Shown piece after piece: positions 7,126 to 16,945 of a stretch of DNA of 41,042 bases (positions within the stretch are counted from its first letter, which is position 1; each line of letters starts with the position of its first letter). A program made the translations under genes and the position numbers. The notes beneath the pieces are model-generated. The model had not been told where the DNA came from. It ran no database searches and saw nothing but the letters and a program-made list of their open reading frames with translations. Source of the DNA: JBBRNH01 sp038230415 (lineage in GTDB: Bacteria > Bacteroidota > Bacteroidia > Cytophagales > Spirosomataceae); contig JBBRNH010000043.1 of the NCBI GenBank assembly GCA_038230415.1, positions 1 through 41,042 of the forward strand. Reading direction: 5' to 3'.

Positions 7126-8262
7126 CTACTTCCCGTAGGTCGCAAAAAAGTCGGCGTTGTCTTTCAGGCCCTCGTAGAAGAAAAACACCTCACTTTTGTA
7201 GCCCGCCTGCCGGTTGGCATCAACCATTTGCTGCAAAAAGGCAGTTGTCGGCGCGTAGGTTCCTACTTTGAGCAACACGCCCGGAGCCACCAAATCGCGC
7301 TTGTCGAACGGCACTTGCGTTGGTACAATCTTGGCGATTTCGGCGCGGTAATCGGCAATGTTGTATCGGTAAATCTGCGGGCAAACCATGTCCACCCAGC
7401 CGTTGGCAACCCACGTCGGCCAGTCCTGCAAATACTCGGTTTTGGCAAACGGAAACACACTGGGAGCCATCGAGATTTTGAGCGCGGGCCGCAGTTGCCG
7501 GAGGTCGGTGCTGATTCGTTTCATAAAGTCGTTGAGCTTGCCGGCCCGCCAGTCAATCCAGGCCGCGTTTTTAGGGTCGGCGGGCGGCACGGCACCGCCG
7601 TTTTCGGCTTTGTAGAGACTGACCACGCCGGGGTTGTAGCCGCACTCGACGGGCAGGGCGGGCAGGCGGTCGTCGCCCTGAATACCGTCTAAATCGGGGT
7701 ATTTCTGCACCACTTCGCGCAACAGAGAGAGCATGAAGTTCTGCACATTGGGGTCAAGGGCGTTCATCCAGCGAAAGCCGTTTTTGGTTACGATTTTACC
7801 ATCGGCACCGAGCGCGGCCCAATCGGGTTTCACGCGCAGAATATGCTCGCCGAGGCCGCTGTTATCGGCAGCGAACCCGTATTCAAACCAGGCATAAACT
7901 TTGATATTGTATTTTTTGGCTTCGTTAATGATCTCGCGCAACGGGTCTCGCCCTTCCAGCCGACTCTCGATGGCACTCACGTTGAAGGTGCGCTGCACCA
8001 CTTCGCTGGGATACAGGGTGTACCCCTTGTTCCACATCACCACAAAAATATGATTGATGCCGCTTTTGGCGCAGGTCTCAACGGCGGCTTTGAGATTATC
8101 CTGGCTGTAGAGCGCATTGCTGGCAACGTTGGTGAGCCAAACGCCCCGCACGGCAGTGGCAGCGGTGGGCGTGGTGGGGGTTGGAGTAACGGGAGTTTCG
8201 GCTTTTTTGCAGGCTGTCAGACCAATAGCCGCAACGAGAAACGCAGAGAATAGCAGGCGCAT
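7126..8262 (-). CDS. Family 10-like glycosyl hydrolase lipoprotein (GHL10)
   Basis: A 378-residue lipoprotein with signal ending L-T-A-C (Cys18), a Pro/Thr linker (about 25-38) and then a TIM-barrel-type domain opening with A-V-R-G-V-W-L-T-N-V. Segments such as I-N-H-I-F-V-V-M-W-N, K-V-Y-A-W-F-E-Y, and G-I-Q-G-D-D-R match the GHL10 (DUF187-like) family, related to glycoside hydrolases that act on polysaccharide or peptidoglycan-associated glycans. D-G-I-Q-G-D-D probably contributes acidic active-site residues. It is divergent from the first susC gene, sharing the 127-bp spacer, which suggests a glycan-utilisation context, but the substrate is unknown. Confidence 0.87.
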   Translation of the reverse strand: MRLLFSAFLVAAIGLTACKKAETPVTPTPTTPTAATAVRGVWLTNVASNALYSQDNLKAAVETCAKSGINHIFVVMWNKGYTLYPSEVVQRTFNVSAIESRLEGRDPLREIINEAKKYNIKVYAWFEYGFAADNSGLGEHILRVKPDWAALGADGKIVTKNGFRWMNALDPNVQNFMLSLLREVVQKYPDLDGIQGDDRLPALPVECGYNPGVVSLYKAENGGAVPPADPKNAAWIDWRAGKLNDFMKRISTDLRQLRPALKISMAPSVFPFAKTEYLQDWPTWVANGWVDMVCPQIYRYNIADYRAEIAKIVPTQVPFDKRDLVAPGVLLKVGTYAPTTAFLQQMVDANRQAGYKSEVFFFYEGLKDNADFFATYGK

Positions 8263-8326
8263 AGTGGATTGTTGATAAGTCGGTGCAAAAAACTGAAATT
8301 AAAACCAGATTAATACCAAATCCGGT

Positions 8327-8334
8327 TAGATTTG
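8327..8334 (+). promoter_or_regulatory. Candidate -7 promoter element (TAgaTTTG) of first susCD operon
   Basis: TAGATTTG fits TAnnTTTG exactly and lies 55 nt upstream of the susC start at 8390, on the plus strand in the AT-rich divergent spacer. No TTTG -33 motif is evident at the usual distance. Confidence 0.45.
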
Positions 8335-8389
8335 CTGATTACAACCATATCCTGTTTTCAACACTGCTTACCAAACATTGTTCTGTTTT

Positions 8390-11300
8390 ATGAAAAAACT
8401 CGTACTCCTTTTCCTGTTCAACGTGGTCTGGATGGCCGCCATTGGGCAGGGTGTTAAATTTTCGGGACGCATTGCCGACTCCGAAACCGGCGAGGTCGTT
8501 GTGGGGGCCAACGTTGCCGTGAAAGGCACCACCAAAGGCACCTTCGCCGATGGGCAGGGCCGGTTTTCGCTTACTGCCCCGGCGGGGAGTGTGCTGGTTA
8601 TTTCGAGCATCGGCTTCGAGTCGCAGGAAATAGCCGGGTCTGATAACATGGCCGTTTCGCTGAAAGCCTCCAACCGTTCGCTGACGGAGGTGGTGGTGGT
8701 GGGCTACGGCACCCAGAAAAAAGCAACCCTCACCGGAGCCGTTACCCAACTCAAGGCCGAAGACCTCACCCGGCGGCAGGTGGCAACGGCCAGTAACCTC
8801 TTGCAGGGGCTGGCTCCGGGCGTGTCGGTGTTTCAGACATCGGGCAAACCCGGTGCCGACGGAGCCACAATTCGGGTGCGAGGGCAAGGCTCGGTTTTCT
8901 CTGACCAGGGCGCGTTGATTCTGGTTGACGGTGTGGTGTCGAGTTTCGATTTGGTTGACCCCAACGCCATCGAAAACGTGGTGGTGCTGAAAGATGCCGC
9001 TTCGACCTCCATCTACGGGTCGCGGGGGTCGAACGGGGTAATCCTCGTTACCACCAAACGGGGCAGCAAACAGGGCATTCGGGTGAGCTACAACGCCTTT
9101 GTGACCCAACAACGGGCCACCAACATTCCACAGAAAGTGTCGGCCATTGACCATATGGAACTCAGCAACGAGGCCCAGCGCATCTCAACGGGCAACCCGG
9201 CGGCTTTTGTATTTCCGCAGACGCTGATTGACCGCTACAAAACATCGGCCCCGGATAACCTCGAAATTTTCGATAACGACTGGGTGAAACTGCTCCTGAC
9301 CAACAGCGGCCTCATGCAAAACCACAACATTACGGTGGATGCGGGCAGCGAAAAGGCCAGCATTTTTGCGTCTGTTTCGTACCTCAACCAGCAGGGCCTT
9401 ATCCCCAACAACAGTTTCAGCCGGTTCGATTTGCGGCTGAACCCCGACATTCGATTCAGCGACAAGCTGCGGCTGTCGTCGGTGCTGTATTTCAATCAGG
9501 GAACGCGCACCGAACCGGCGGGCGGCACACCGGAGTTTATTATCCGGCAGGCGATTGGGATTCCGGCCACCGGCCCGGCTAAATTCGGCGACGGTCAATA
9601 CGGCGATGCGGGCCAGAGCAACCGGCGCAATCCGCTGGGGCAGGCCGAAAAAAGCGGGACGTTTACTGAAATCACACCCTCGTTTTTGGGCAAGGTCAAC
9701 CTGATTTATACGCCCGTCAGAGGCTTAGAACTCGAAACGTCGTTTGCCCGCGAGCAGGGCAACCCGTATAGCAAGCGGTTTCAGACCAACTACGATGTGT
9801 ATGTGCCGAACATTGCCAACCGCACCTACGATTTCAGTTCAAAGTATCCCGGCACCAACTCCCTGAGCCAGCTATACCGGATTAACGTCAGAAACACGTT
9901 TCTGGCCCAGGCCTCGTATCGGTACAGCACGACCAGCCACGACGCGAAAATTTTAGTGGGTTTTCAGACCGAAGACGAAAAAAACAGCACGTTGGGCGCG
10001 TCCCGAACCGATTTTGTGAACGAAGCCCTGCCGTACATCGGCCTCGGCGGAGCCAACCGCGATAACTCCGGCGGGGCCAGCGAAATTGCTTTAGCCGGTG
10101 GTTACGCCCGGTTGAACTACGCCTTCCGCGACAAGTATCTGTTTGAAATAAACGGGCGTTACGATGCCTCGTCGCGGTTTTCGCAGGTGCTTAACAAGCA
10201 GTGGGGCTTCTTTCCGTCGGCCTCGGCGGGTTGGGTATTCAGCAACGAAACGTTTTTTTCGGGCCTGAACAATATTGTGCAGTTTGGTAAAATCCGGGCT
10301 TCTTACGGCTCGTTGGGTAATCAGGGTGTTGGCAGTCGCTACCCGTTTGCGGCCAATTACAGTTCGGGAACCGATTATTATTTCAACAACACCATCAACG
10401 CGGGCTACGCGCTCTTGGACGCAGCCAACCCCAACGTGTCGTGGGAAACCTCGACCCAGTTTGATGCCGGGCTTGACCTGACGTTTGCCAAGGGTCTGAC
10501 GGTGACGTTTGACTATTACGCCAAAACGATCCGCGATTTGCTCCTCCGCAAGCCCATCCCAACCTACGTGGGCCTGAATCCGGCCTACCTGAACCTCGGC
10601 AGCATGGAAAACCGGGGCTGGGAACTATCCGTAAACTACCGCCACAGCTTTGGCAAACTGCGCTTCGACGGGACGGCGTTGCTCTCCGACGTGAAAAACA
10701 AGGTGTTGAGCCTGCCCGGCGTGCCGTATCTCGATGAGGGCCTCAACCGTTCGGAAGTGGGCCAGCCGCTGCGGTCGTACTTCGGCTACGTGGCCGACGG
10801 GTTCTTTCAGTCGAAGGCCGACATTGATGCTTCTCCGAAGCACTTTTTTACGCCCAATCCCGGCGACATCAAGTACAAAGACGTGAACGGCGACGGGGTG
10901 GTGAATGCCGACGACCGGGCGTATATCGGCAATAATTTCCCGCGCTACGAATACAGTTTTAACCTCAACCTGAACTACGGTATTTTTGACCTGAACGCTT
11001 TTTTGCAGGGCGTAGGCCGCAAAGACAACTACATCTCCGGCACGGGGGCATGGCCGTTTTTTGCGGGCGATTTCATTCCGTCGCTCCTGGAAATGCACAA
11101 AGATTACTGGCGGGCCGACAATCCGAACGCCCGTTTTCCGCGCCTGACCCCGACGATTGGCGTGAACAGCACAAACTCGTCGTTTTGGGTAATCAGCTCG
11201 TCGTATCTCCGCATCAAGAATATCAATATTGGGGTTAAGCTACCGCAGACCATCGTCTCGAAACTAAAAATGCAGTCGGCCCGGTTGTATTTCAGCGGCC

Positions 11301-11419
11301 AGAACCTACTGACATTCACCAAGTTCTGGAAAGGGTTTGACCCGGAATTAAATGACAACAACGCCCAGTTTTATCCCATCCTGAAAACCTACACGGTAGG
11401 GCTGAATCTGAAATTTTAA
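8390..11419 (+). CDS. SusC/RagA-family TonB-linked outer-membrane transporter
   Basis: A 1009-residue TonB-dependent channel (ATG 8390; a TTG 12 nt upstream is in frame but the signal peptide begins at this ATG). Order: signal peptide (about 1-20, ending A-I-G-Q), carboxypeptidase-regulatory-like beta-sandwich (about 24-100), the V-V-V-V-G-Y-G-T-Q-K-K TonB-box/linker, plug domain (about 110-230) containing the A-T-I-R-V-R-G segment, then a long 22-strand-type barrel ending in K-F. SusC proteins import oligosaccharides or peptides with their SusD lid. The cognate SusD follows after a 147-bp gap occupied by a hairpin repeat. Specificity cannot be read from sequence. Confidence 0.95.
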   Translation: MKKLVLLFLFNVVWMAAIGQGVKFSGRIADSETGEVVVGANVAVKGTTKGTFADGQGRFSLTAPAGSVLVISSIGFESQEIAGSDNMAVSLKASNRSLTEVVVVGYGTQKKATLTGAVTQLKAEDLTRRQVATASNLLQGLAPGVSVFQTSGKPGADGATIRVRGQGSVFSDQGALILVDGVVSSFDLVDPNAIENVVVLKDAASTSIYGSRGSNGVILVTTKRGSKQGIRVSYNAFVTQQRATNIPQKVSAIDHMELSNEAQRISTGNPAAFVFPQTLIDRYKTSAPDNLEIFDNDWVKLLLTNSGLMQNHNITVDAGSEKASIFASVSYLNQQGLIPNNSFSRFDLRLNPDIRFSDKLRLSSVLYFNQGTRTEPAGGTPEFIIRQAIGIPATGPAKFGDGQYGDAGQSNRRNPLGQAEKSGTFTEITPSFLGKVNLIYTPVRGLELETSFAREQGNPYSKRFQTNYDVYVPNIANRTYDFSSKYPGTNSLSQLYRINVRNTFLAQASYRYSTTSHDAKILVGFQTEDEKNSTLGASRTDFVNEALPYIGLGGANRDNSGGASEIALAGGYARLNYAFRDKYLFEINGRYDASSRFSQVLNKQWGFFPSASAGWVFSNETFFSGLNNIVQFGKIRASYGSLGNQGVGSRYPFAANYSSGTDYYFNNTINAGYALLDAANPNVSWETSTQFDAGLDLTFAKGLTVTFDYYAKTIRDLLLRKPIPTYVGLNPAYLNLGSMENRGWELSVNYRHSFGKLRFDGTALLSDVKNKVLSLPGVPYLDEGLNRSEVGQPLRSYFGYVADGFFQSKADIDASPKHFFTPNPGDIKYKDVNGDGVVNADDRAYIGNNFPRYEYSFNLNLNYGIFDLNAFLQGVGRKDNYISGTGAWPFFAGDFIPSLLEMHKDYWRADNPNARFPRLTPTIGVNSTNSSFWVISSSYLRIKNINIGVKLPQTIVSKLKMQSARLYFSGQNLLTFTKFWKGFDPELNDNNAQFYPILKTYTVGLNLKF

Positions 11420-11426
11420 AAACGAA

Positions 11427-11550
11427 CCACCCCCAACCCCCTCCTAAAACAGGAGGGGGCTTTGCAAAGACTTCGCCTTTGTTTCGTCCAGCACAAAAAG
11501 CCGAAGGCTTTTGTTAGCCCCCTCCTGTTTTAGGAGGGGGTTGGGGGTGG
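11427..11550. repeat. Long hairpin repeat element, copy 1, between susC and susD
   Basis: 35-nt arms at 11427-11461 and 11516-11550 are perfect reverse complements. Each arm is itself a hairpin (CCCCCTCCT, a 5-nt loop, AGGAGGGGG). The 54-nt centre holds a third hairpin (CAAAAAGCC-GAA-GGCTTTTG). The element begins exactly 7 nt after the susC stop. A second copy with the same outer arms but an unrelated centre is at 28736-28840; both are followed by TCAGA. It resembles a non-coding REP/MITE-like element and could act as an intra-operon attenuator or RNA-stability element between susC and susD. Confidence 0.85.
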
Positions 11551-11566
11551 TCAGACACAACACACA

Positions 11567-13339
11567 ATGAAAAAGACACTCATCTTTCTGCTGACCCTCG
11601 GCATGGCCGGTTGCAGCAATTTCTTAGACCGGCAGCCGTTGGATTCGCCGTCGAGCGTGACCTTTTACGCCAACGAAGCCGAAATTCGGCTCGGTCTGAC
11701 CGGCGTGTACAATGCCGCATTCTGGAACAACCGGGGTAATGTCCCCGACCTCAAACGCATCGAAGGGGCCACCGACCTCCTGATTTCGCGCAAAAGCGAC
11801 CCCGAAGCCATCATCGCGCAGGGCGACAACGGGCCGTTCGTACCGGGTAACGCCTGGCCCGACCTCACGTGGCAGCAGGGCTACAAACTTGTGTCGCGGG
11901 CCAATCTATTTCTCGAAGGCATGAAAGCGGGCGAGGCCCTAACCCCCAAAGCGACTTACGCCCGGCTGCGGGCCGAAGCCCTCACGATGCGGGCCTGGGG
12001 TTATTTTCACCTCATGACGTGGTTTGGCGATGTGCCGTTTTACAGCCGCCCCCTCGAAACCAGCGAATACGAAACCGTTCTGAAAACGCCCGTTGCCCAG
12101 ATTGTGAGCGCTTTATACAAAGACCTCGACGAAGCCTACGCAGCCCTCGAACTAAACCCCGCCGACCGGGGCCGGGCCGGCAAAGGTTTCGCCTACGGCC
12201 TGAAAGCAAAACTGGCCCTGCTCATCAAAGACTGGAAAACGGTGGAAGACGCAACGGGTACACTCATCAAAAGCGGCAATTACAGCCTTAACCCCAGCTA
12301 CCAAAACCTGTTTACACTGGCCGGGCAAACCGCCAACGCGGGCCGCGAGGTGATGATGCAGATGATGTACCCGGCAGAAAACCCGAACATTGCCAACTGG
12401 CAGGTGGTGGGTTACACGCCCCGCCAAACCCTCGGCGCACAGAGCAACAATTTTCCCACCCAGGCAATGGTGGATAAGTTTGAGTGCACAGACGGCAAAC
12501 GGATTGACGAATCGCCGTTGTATGACCCGGCTAACCCCAGCCGCAACCGCGACCGCCGACTCCGCCTGACGCTCTATATGCCCAACGACACGATGAACGT
12601 CAGGATGAGTAAAACGGCGGCCCTGCCCTACCAAAACCCGAACCAGCAGTTTATTTACAACATTCACAGTGACCAGATTTTTCGGTACAACTGGAACACC
12701 CAAAAATATGACGTGGTGGTGGGCAATCCCGATTTTGTGACCTCCTCAAACGGCGTTTGGCAGTTTGGTTCGACGGGTGCGGTGGGTGGCGTGGGCTACG
12801 TGTGGCGCAAATACAACGACCCTGACCAGTATTCGTGGGAACTCAAAACGCCGTTTATCCTCATGCGCTACGCCGAGATTCTGCTGATGTATGCCGAAGC
12901 CAAAATTGAGCAAGGCACGATAGACGGATCGGTGACGGATGCCGTCAACGCCGTGCGTCGGCGGGCGGGGCAGCCCAACACAACGGCAGCAGCAGCCCCG
13001 GTCCTGCGGCAGCTTGTGCGCCGGGAACGGGCCGTTGAGTTTGCTACCGAAGGCTTGCGGCTGTTCGACATTCGGCGGTGGGGTATTGTGCAGGACGTGC
13101 TGAACACGACCATTGTGGGGGCAGCCAAAAACCCGGCCAACGTGCCGGCCATACCGTCGTTTGGTAGCAAAGGGTCGGTGCAGGATCTGAATGACATTCC
13201 CGATTATTCGGCCAGTGTCGCGCTTCGTATCAGCAGCCGCAACGAAGTCCGCAAAAACACGGCCAAGCATAACCTGTGGCCCATTCCGCAGGGCGAATTA
13301 GACAAAAACAAGGGCCTGACCCAAAACACGGGCTGGTAG
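11567..13339 (+). CDS. SusD/RagB-family nutrient-binding outer-membrane lipoprotein
   Basis: A 590-residue lipoprotein, the extracellular glycan- or peptide-binding lid of the preceding SusC. Signal ends G-M-A-G-C (Cys16) followed by S-N-F-L-D-R-Q-P, the usual SusD opening. Helical TPR-like segments contain A-R-L-R-A-E-A-L-T-M-R-A-W-G-Y-F-H-L, and the C-terminal part has L-M-R-Y-A-E-I-L-L-M-Y-A-E-A and R-R-E-R-A-V-E-F-A-x-E-G-L-R-L-F-D-I-R-R-W-G, both hallmarks of the family, with the final P-I-P-Q-G-E-L-x-x-N. Separated from susC by the hairpin element, and followed at 21 nt by an 18-bp-stem hairpin that probably ends the operon. Confidence 0.95.
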   Translation: MKKTLIFLLTLGMAGCSNFLDRQPLDSPSSVTFYANEAEIRLGLTGVYNAAFWNNRGNVPDLKRIEGATDLLISRKSDPEAIIAQGDNGPFVPGNAWPDLTWQQGYKLVSRANLFLEGMKAGEALTPKATYARLRAEALTMRAWGYFHLMTWFGDVPFYSRPLETSEYETVLKTPVAQIVSALYKDLDEAYAALELNPADRGRAGKGFAYGLKAKLALLIKDWKTVEDATGTLIKSGNYSLNPSYQNLFTLAGQTANAGREVMMQMMYPAENPNIANWQVVGYTPRQTLGAQSNNFPTQAMVDKFECTDGKRIDESPLYDPANPSRNRDRRLRLTLYMPNDTMNVRMSKTAALPYQNPNQQFIYNIHSDQIFRYNWNTQKYDVVVGNPDFVTSSNGVWQFGSTGAVGGVGYVWRKYNDPDQYSWELKTPFILMRYAEILLMYAEAKIEQGTIDGSVTDAVNAVRRRAGQPNTTAAAAPVLRQLVRRERAVEFATEGLRLFDIRRWGIVQDVLNTTIVGAAKNPANVPAIPSFGSKGSVQDLNDIPDYSASVALRISSRNEVRKNTAKHNLWPIPQGELDKNKGLTQNTGW

Positions 13340-13360
13340 AACGACCCGTTTTTTTGCCGG

Positions 13361-13409
13361 AATAAGTGCGGAACGCAGTCTCGAAACGGGGCTGCGTTCC
13401 GCACTTATT
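13361..13409 (+). terminator. 18-bp stem-loop after first susD
   Basis: Arms 13361-13378 and 13392-13409 (AATAAGTGCGGAACGCAG and its complement) pair perfectly over a 13-nt loop, starting 21 nt after the susD stop. No T-run follows, so it is a hairpin-type 3' end rather than a classic intrinsic terminator. Confidence 0.6.
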
Positions 13410-13486
13410 GGCTGTTCAAGCAGCGAAATTAATCTCATCAACAAATCAGCGGTTCACCTGGCCCAAATCAACCTTGGCCGATTACT

Positions 13487-13521
13487 GGCTCCGATTGATG
13501 ACCCAATCATCAATCGGAGCC
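13487..13521. repeat. 15-bp inverted repeat in the gap before second susC
   Basis: GGCTCCGATTGATGA (13487-13501) and its complement (13507-13521) flank 5 nt. It lies 157 bp upstream of the second susC start and could be an operator or a second 3' hairpin of the upstream operon. The rest of the 338-bp gene-free stretch 13340-13677 holds the hairpin at 13361-13409 and an AT-rich lead-in to susC; an 82-codon reading frame there is not credible because both hairpins lie in it. Confidence 0.5.
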
Positions 13522-13677
13522 GATTTCAAAGACGGCATATATGGCCCCGTAAATAGCGTTTATCGCAATGTTAGCTGCCTATTAACTCCGCATCAATTTT
13601 CGGTAGATACTTAATTTAGTTTGCTTTTGACTGAAATAATCAGTGAGCATTTCTACCCAATTTTAACATACTTATTC

Positions 13678-16600
13678 ATGAAACACGCTTACCAATTGGC
13701 TTTCCGAACCCTATCGCTGCTGGCCTTGTGCTGGCTGCTGGCAACGGGAGCCTTCGCACAGGGCCGGAAAATTACCGGACGCATCCTCGACGGGTCAGAT
13801 AATATTCCGCTGCCCGGAGCCAACGTGGTGATTAAAGGCACCCAAACCGGCGTTGTTACCGACGGGCAGGGGCGTTTTTCGCTCAACGTAACCGGCGACA
13901 AAGACGTACTGACGATTTCGGCCATCGGGTTTGCGGCCCGCGAAATTGCCATCGGCAACCGCAGCGAGGTAGAAGTGGTAATGGCCGTTGACGTGAAAAC
14001 GCTCAACGAAGTAGTGGTGACGGGCTACGGCGCACAGGCTAAACGCGACATTACGGGGGCCGTTGCTACGGTCGATACCAAGCAACTGCTGTCTATTCCG
14101 GCCACCAACCTCGGTCAGGCCTTGCAGGGCCGGGTGGCGGGGGTGCAGGTCGGCAACGACAACTCGCCGGGCGGGGGCGTAATGGTCAGGATTCGCGGAT
14201 TCGGCACCATCAACGACAACTCACCGCTGTATGTGATTGACGGAACGCCCACCAAAGGCAACCTCAACACGCTGAACCTGAACGACATCGAATCATTACA
14301 GGTGTTGAAAGATGCCTCGGCGGCCAGCATTTATGGCTCGCGGGCGGGCAACGGCGTGGTAATCATCACGACCAAAAAAGGCAAGGCGGGCAAGCCAAAA
14401 TTCACCTACGATGTCTATTATGGTTCGCAGCGGCACGGCAAACTACTCAATATGCTCAACACCGAGGAATACGCCAAGCTGACCTGGGAAGCGCGGATAA
14501 ACGCCGGGGCCGTAGCCGCCAACGGTAATCCGGCGCACTCGCAGTTTGGCAACGGCCCCACGCCCGTTATCCCCGATTATGTGTTTCCGAGTGGCGCGTC
14601 GGCCAGCGACCCCCGCGTGGCGCAGGATGCCAACGGGAACTACATCAACTACGGCAATAACATTGACGGAACGGATTTCAACAAAACAAAGTGGCTCATC
14701 ACAAAAGCCAATAAGCAGGGAACCAACTGGTTACAGGAAGTTTATGGCAACGTAGCCCCAATTCAGAATCACCAGTTGGGCGTGTCGGGTGGCAACGAGT
14801 CGGGCCGGTATGCGATGAGCCTGAACTATTTCAACCAGCAGGGCATCATGCAATACACGGGCTACAAACGCTATTCGCTGCGGGCCAACACCGAGTTTAA
14901 CATCAACAAGCACGTGCGCGTTGGGCAAAACTTTCAGGTAGCTTTTGGCGAGCGGACCGGGCAGCCCAATGGCAACAGCAACGAGAGCAACCCCACCTCG
15001 TTTGCCTACCGGATTCAACCCATTATTCCGGTTTATGACGTGACGGGCTTTTTTGCCGGCACACGCGGGGGCGACCTCGACAACGCCAACAACCCCATCG
15101 CGCAGTTGTATCGCAACAAAGAAAACGTGCAGAAAGAAATGCGGCTCTTTGGCAATGCCTATGCCGAGGTCGACATCCTGAAAAACCTGACCGCCCGCAC
15201 CAGTTTCGGGATTGACTATAACCTGTTTAACTACCGCAACTATACCATCCGCGACATCGAATCTGCCGAAGCGCGGGGCGCAAACGCGCTGCAAACCAGC
15301 AATAACTACGACTGGACCTGGACCTGGTATAACACCCTGACCTACAACGTGAATCTGGGCAACAAGAGCCGCCTGAACGTGATTGCCGGTACGGAATCCA
15401 TCAAGAACTACTTCGAGTTTTTCGATGCCAGCCGCACCAGTTTTGCCAACGACGACATTGATAACCGCTACCTGAGCGCGGGAACGGGCGTACAGACCAA
15501 CAACGGCGGGGCCTCAAACTGGCGGTTAGCGTCGGAGTTCGCCAAGGTAAACTACGCCTTTAACGACCGCTACCTGATTGATGCCACCGTCCGGCGCGAC
15601 CGCTCGTCGCGGTTTGCCAGGGAGTTCCGCACGGCATACTTTCCGGCGGTGAGCGCGGGCTGGCGTTTCTCGCAGGAGAACTTTATGAAGGGAATTTCGT
15701 GGCTCGACGAAGCCAAACTGCGCGTGGGCTACGGCCAAACCGGCAACCAGGAAATCGGTAACTACAATTCCTACACCCAGTTCAGCACCAACCCCATCAC
15801 GTCATTTTATGACCTGAACGGCTCGCGCACCAGCTCGATTCCGGGCTATGAACTCACCCAGTTCGGCAACGCCAAAGCCAAGTGGGAAACCACCACCAGC
15901 ACCAACATCGGTCTGGATGCCTCGCTGCTGAAGAACCGGCTCAACATCACCCTCGACTGGTACACCCGCCAAACGAGCGATATGCTGTTTCCGGTGGCGG
16001 CTCCGCTTACGGCGGGCGTGGCTGCGGTGCCGTTTCAGAACATTGGCAAGATGAGCAACAAGGGCGTTGACATAGGCATCAACTACGCCGGACGGACGGG
16101 TATCCGCGATCTGACCTACGACGTATCGGCCAACGTCAGCACCTACCGCAACTCGGTAGTTAAAACCAACGGCGACCCCAACACCCAGTATTTCGGTATC
16201 AACGACGAACGGGTGCAGAACTTCGTGGTGACGCAGCAAAACGCGCCGATTTCGTCGTTTTTCGGGTACGTGATTGACGGTATTTTCCAGACCAACGAAG
16301 AGGGCAAGGCCGCACCCGTGCAGTTTGGCAACGCGGCTGCCGAAAACGTGGCCGGGCGGTTTAAGTTTCGGGATGTAAACGGCGACGGCGTGATCAACAC
16401 CAAAGACCAGACCATCATCGGCAACCCGCACCCCAAGTTTACCTACGGCATGAACTTAGCCGTGAACTACCGCAACCTCTCGCTGACGGTGTTTGGGCAG
16501 GGCGTGCAGGGCAACGATATTTTTAACTACACCAAGTACTGGACCGATTTCCCGACGTTTGCCGGTAATCGCTCAACCCGGATGCTGTATCAGTCGTGGC

Positions 16601-16941
16601 GGCCCGGTGCCACCGATGCCATTCTGCCCAAGCTGACATCGAGCGATCAGGTGAGTATCCAGCCTTCGACCTATTACATCGAAAAAGGCTCGTATTTTCG
16701 CCTGAAAAACATCCAACTCACCTACCGGCTGCCTCAGCCGTTGCTCACCAAACTGCGGATGGGCGGGTTGTCGGTGTATGTGCAGGGCCAAAACCTGCTG
16801 ACCGTAACGAAGTATTCGGGCATGGACCCGGAGATTAACCTGCGGAACTACACGGCGGGTAACGACCGGCAGATTGGCGTGGACGGCGGGGCCTATCCCG
16901 TGGCAAAAACAATTTTGGTAGGCTTAAACCTGAGTTTCTAA
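13678..16941 (+). CDS. SusC/RagA-family TonB-linked outer-membrane transporter (second pair)
   Basis: A 1087-residue TonB-dependent transporter. ATG 13678 starts a clear signal peptide (about 1-28, ending T-G-A-F-A-Q); an in-frame TTG 57 nt upstream is rejected. The regulatory-like beta-sandwich spans about 30-110, V-V-V-T-G-Y-G-A-Q-A-K leads into the plug (about 125-240, with M-V-R-I-R-G-F-G), and the barrel ends L-V-G-L-N-L-S-F. Compared with the first copy it is longer, with an extra loop (roughly residues 260-350) rich in Asn, Gly and Pro after the plug. The SusD partner starts 4 nt after its stop. The two SusC proteins are paralogues, too divergent to be a recent duplication. Confidence 0.95.
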   Translation: MKHAYQLAFRTLSLLALCWLLATGAFAQGRKITGRILDGSDNIPLPGANVVIKGTQTGVVTDGQGRFSLNVTGDKDVLTISAIGFAAREIAIGNRSEVEVVMAVDVKTLNEVVVTGYGAQAKRDITGAVATVDTKQLLSIPATNLGQALQGRVAGVQVGNDNSPGGGVMVRIRGFGTINDNSPLYVIDGTPTKGNLNTLNLNDIESLQVLKDASAASIYGSRAGNGVVIITTKKGKAGKPKFTYDVYYGSQRHGKLLNMLNTEEYAKLTWEARINAGAVAANGNPAHSQFGNGPTPVIPDYVFPSGASASDPRVAQDANGNYINYGNNIDGTDFNKTKWLITKANKQGTNWLQEVYGNVAPIQNHQLGVSGGNESGRYAMSLNYFNQQGIMQYTGYKRYSLRANTEFNINKHVRVGQNFQVAFGERTGQPNGNSNESNPTSFAYRIQPIIPVYDVTGFFAGTRGGDLDNANNPIAQLYRNKENVQKEMRLFGNAYAEVDILKNLTARTSFGIDYNLFNYRNYTIRDIESAEARGANALQTSNNYDWTWTWYNTLTYNVNLGNKSRLNVIAGTESIKNYFEFFDASRTSFANDDIDNRYLSAGTGVQTNNGGASNWRLASEFAKVNYAFNDRYLIDATVRRDRSSRFAREFRTAYFPAVSAGWRFSQENFMKGISWLDEAKLRVGYGQTGNQEIGNYNSYTQFSTNPITSFYDLNGSRTSSIPGYELTQFGNAKAKWETTTSTNIGLDASLLKNRLNITLDWYTRQTSDMLFPVAAPLTAGVAAVPFQNIGKMSNKGVDIGINYAGRTGIRDLTYDVSANVSTYRNSVVKTNGDPNTQYFGINDERVQNFVVTQQNAPISSFFGYVIDGIFQTNEEGKAAPVQFGNAAAENVAGRFKFRDVNGDGVINTKDQTIIGNPHPKFTYGMNLAVNYRNLSLTVFGQGVQGNDIFNYTKYWTDFPTFAGNRSTRMLYQSWRPGATDAILPKLTSSDQVSIQPSTYYIEKGSYFRLKNIQLTYRLPQPLLTKLRMGGLSVYVQGQNLLTVTKYSGMDPEINLRNYTAGNDRQIGVDGGAYPVAKTILVGLNLSF

Positions 16942-16945
16942 AACC

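Noticed and set aside
8339..9154. 271-codon minus-strand frame opposite the first susC
   Set aside because: Antisense shadow of the susC signal, sandwich and plug regions; no domain features.
13366..13614. 82-codon open frame in the gap between the first susD and the second susC
   Set aside because: It runs through an 18-bp and a 15-bp hairpin, has no protein-like composition and would lie in untranslated DNA; treated as chance.
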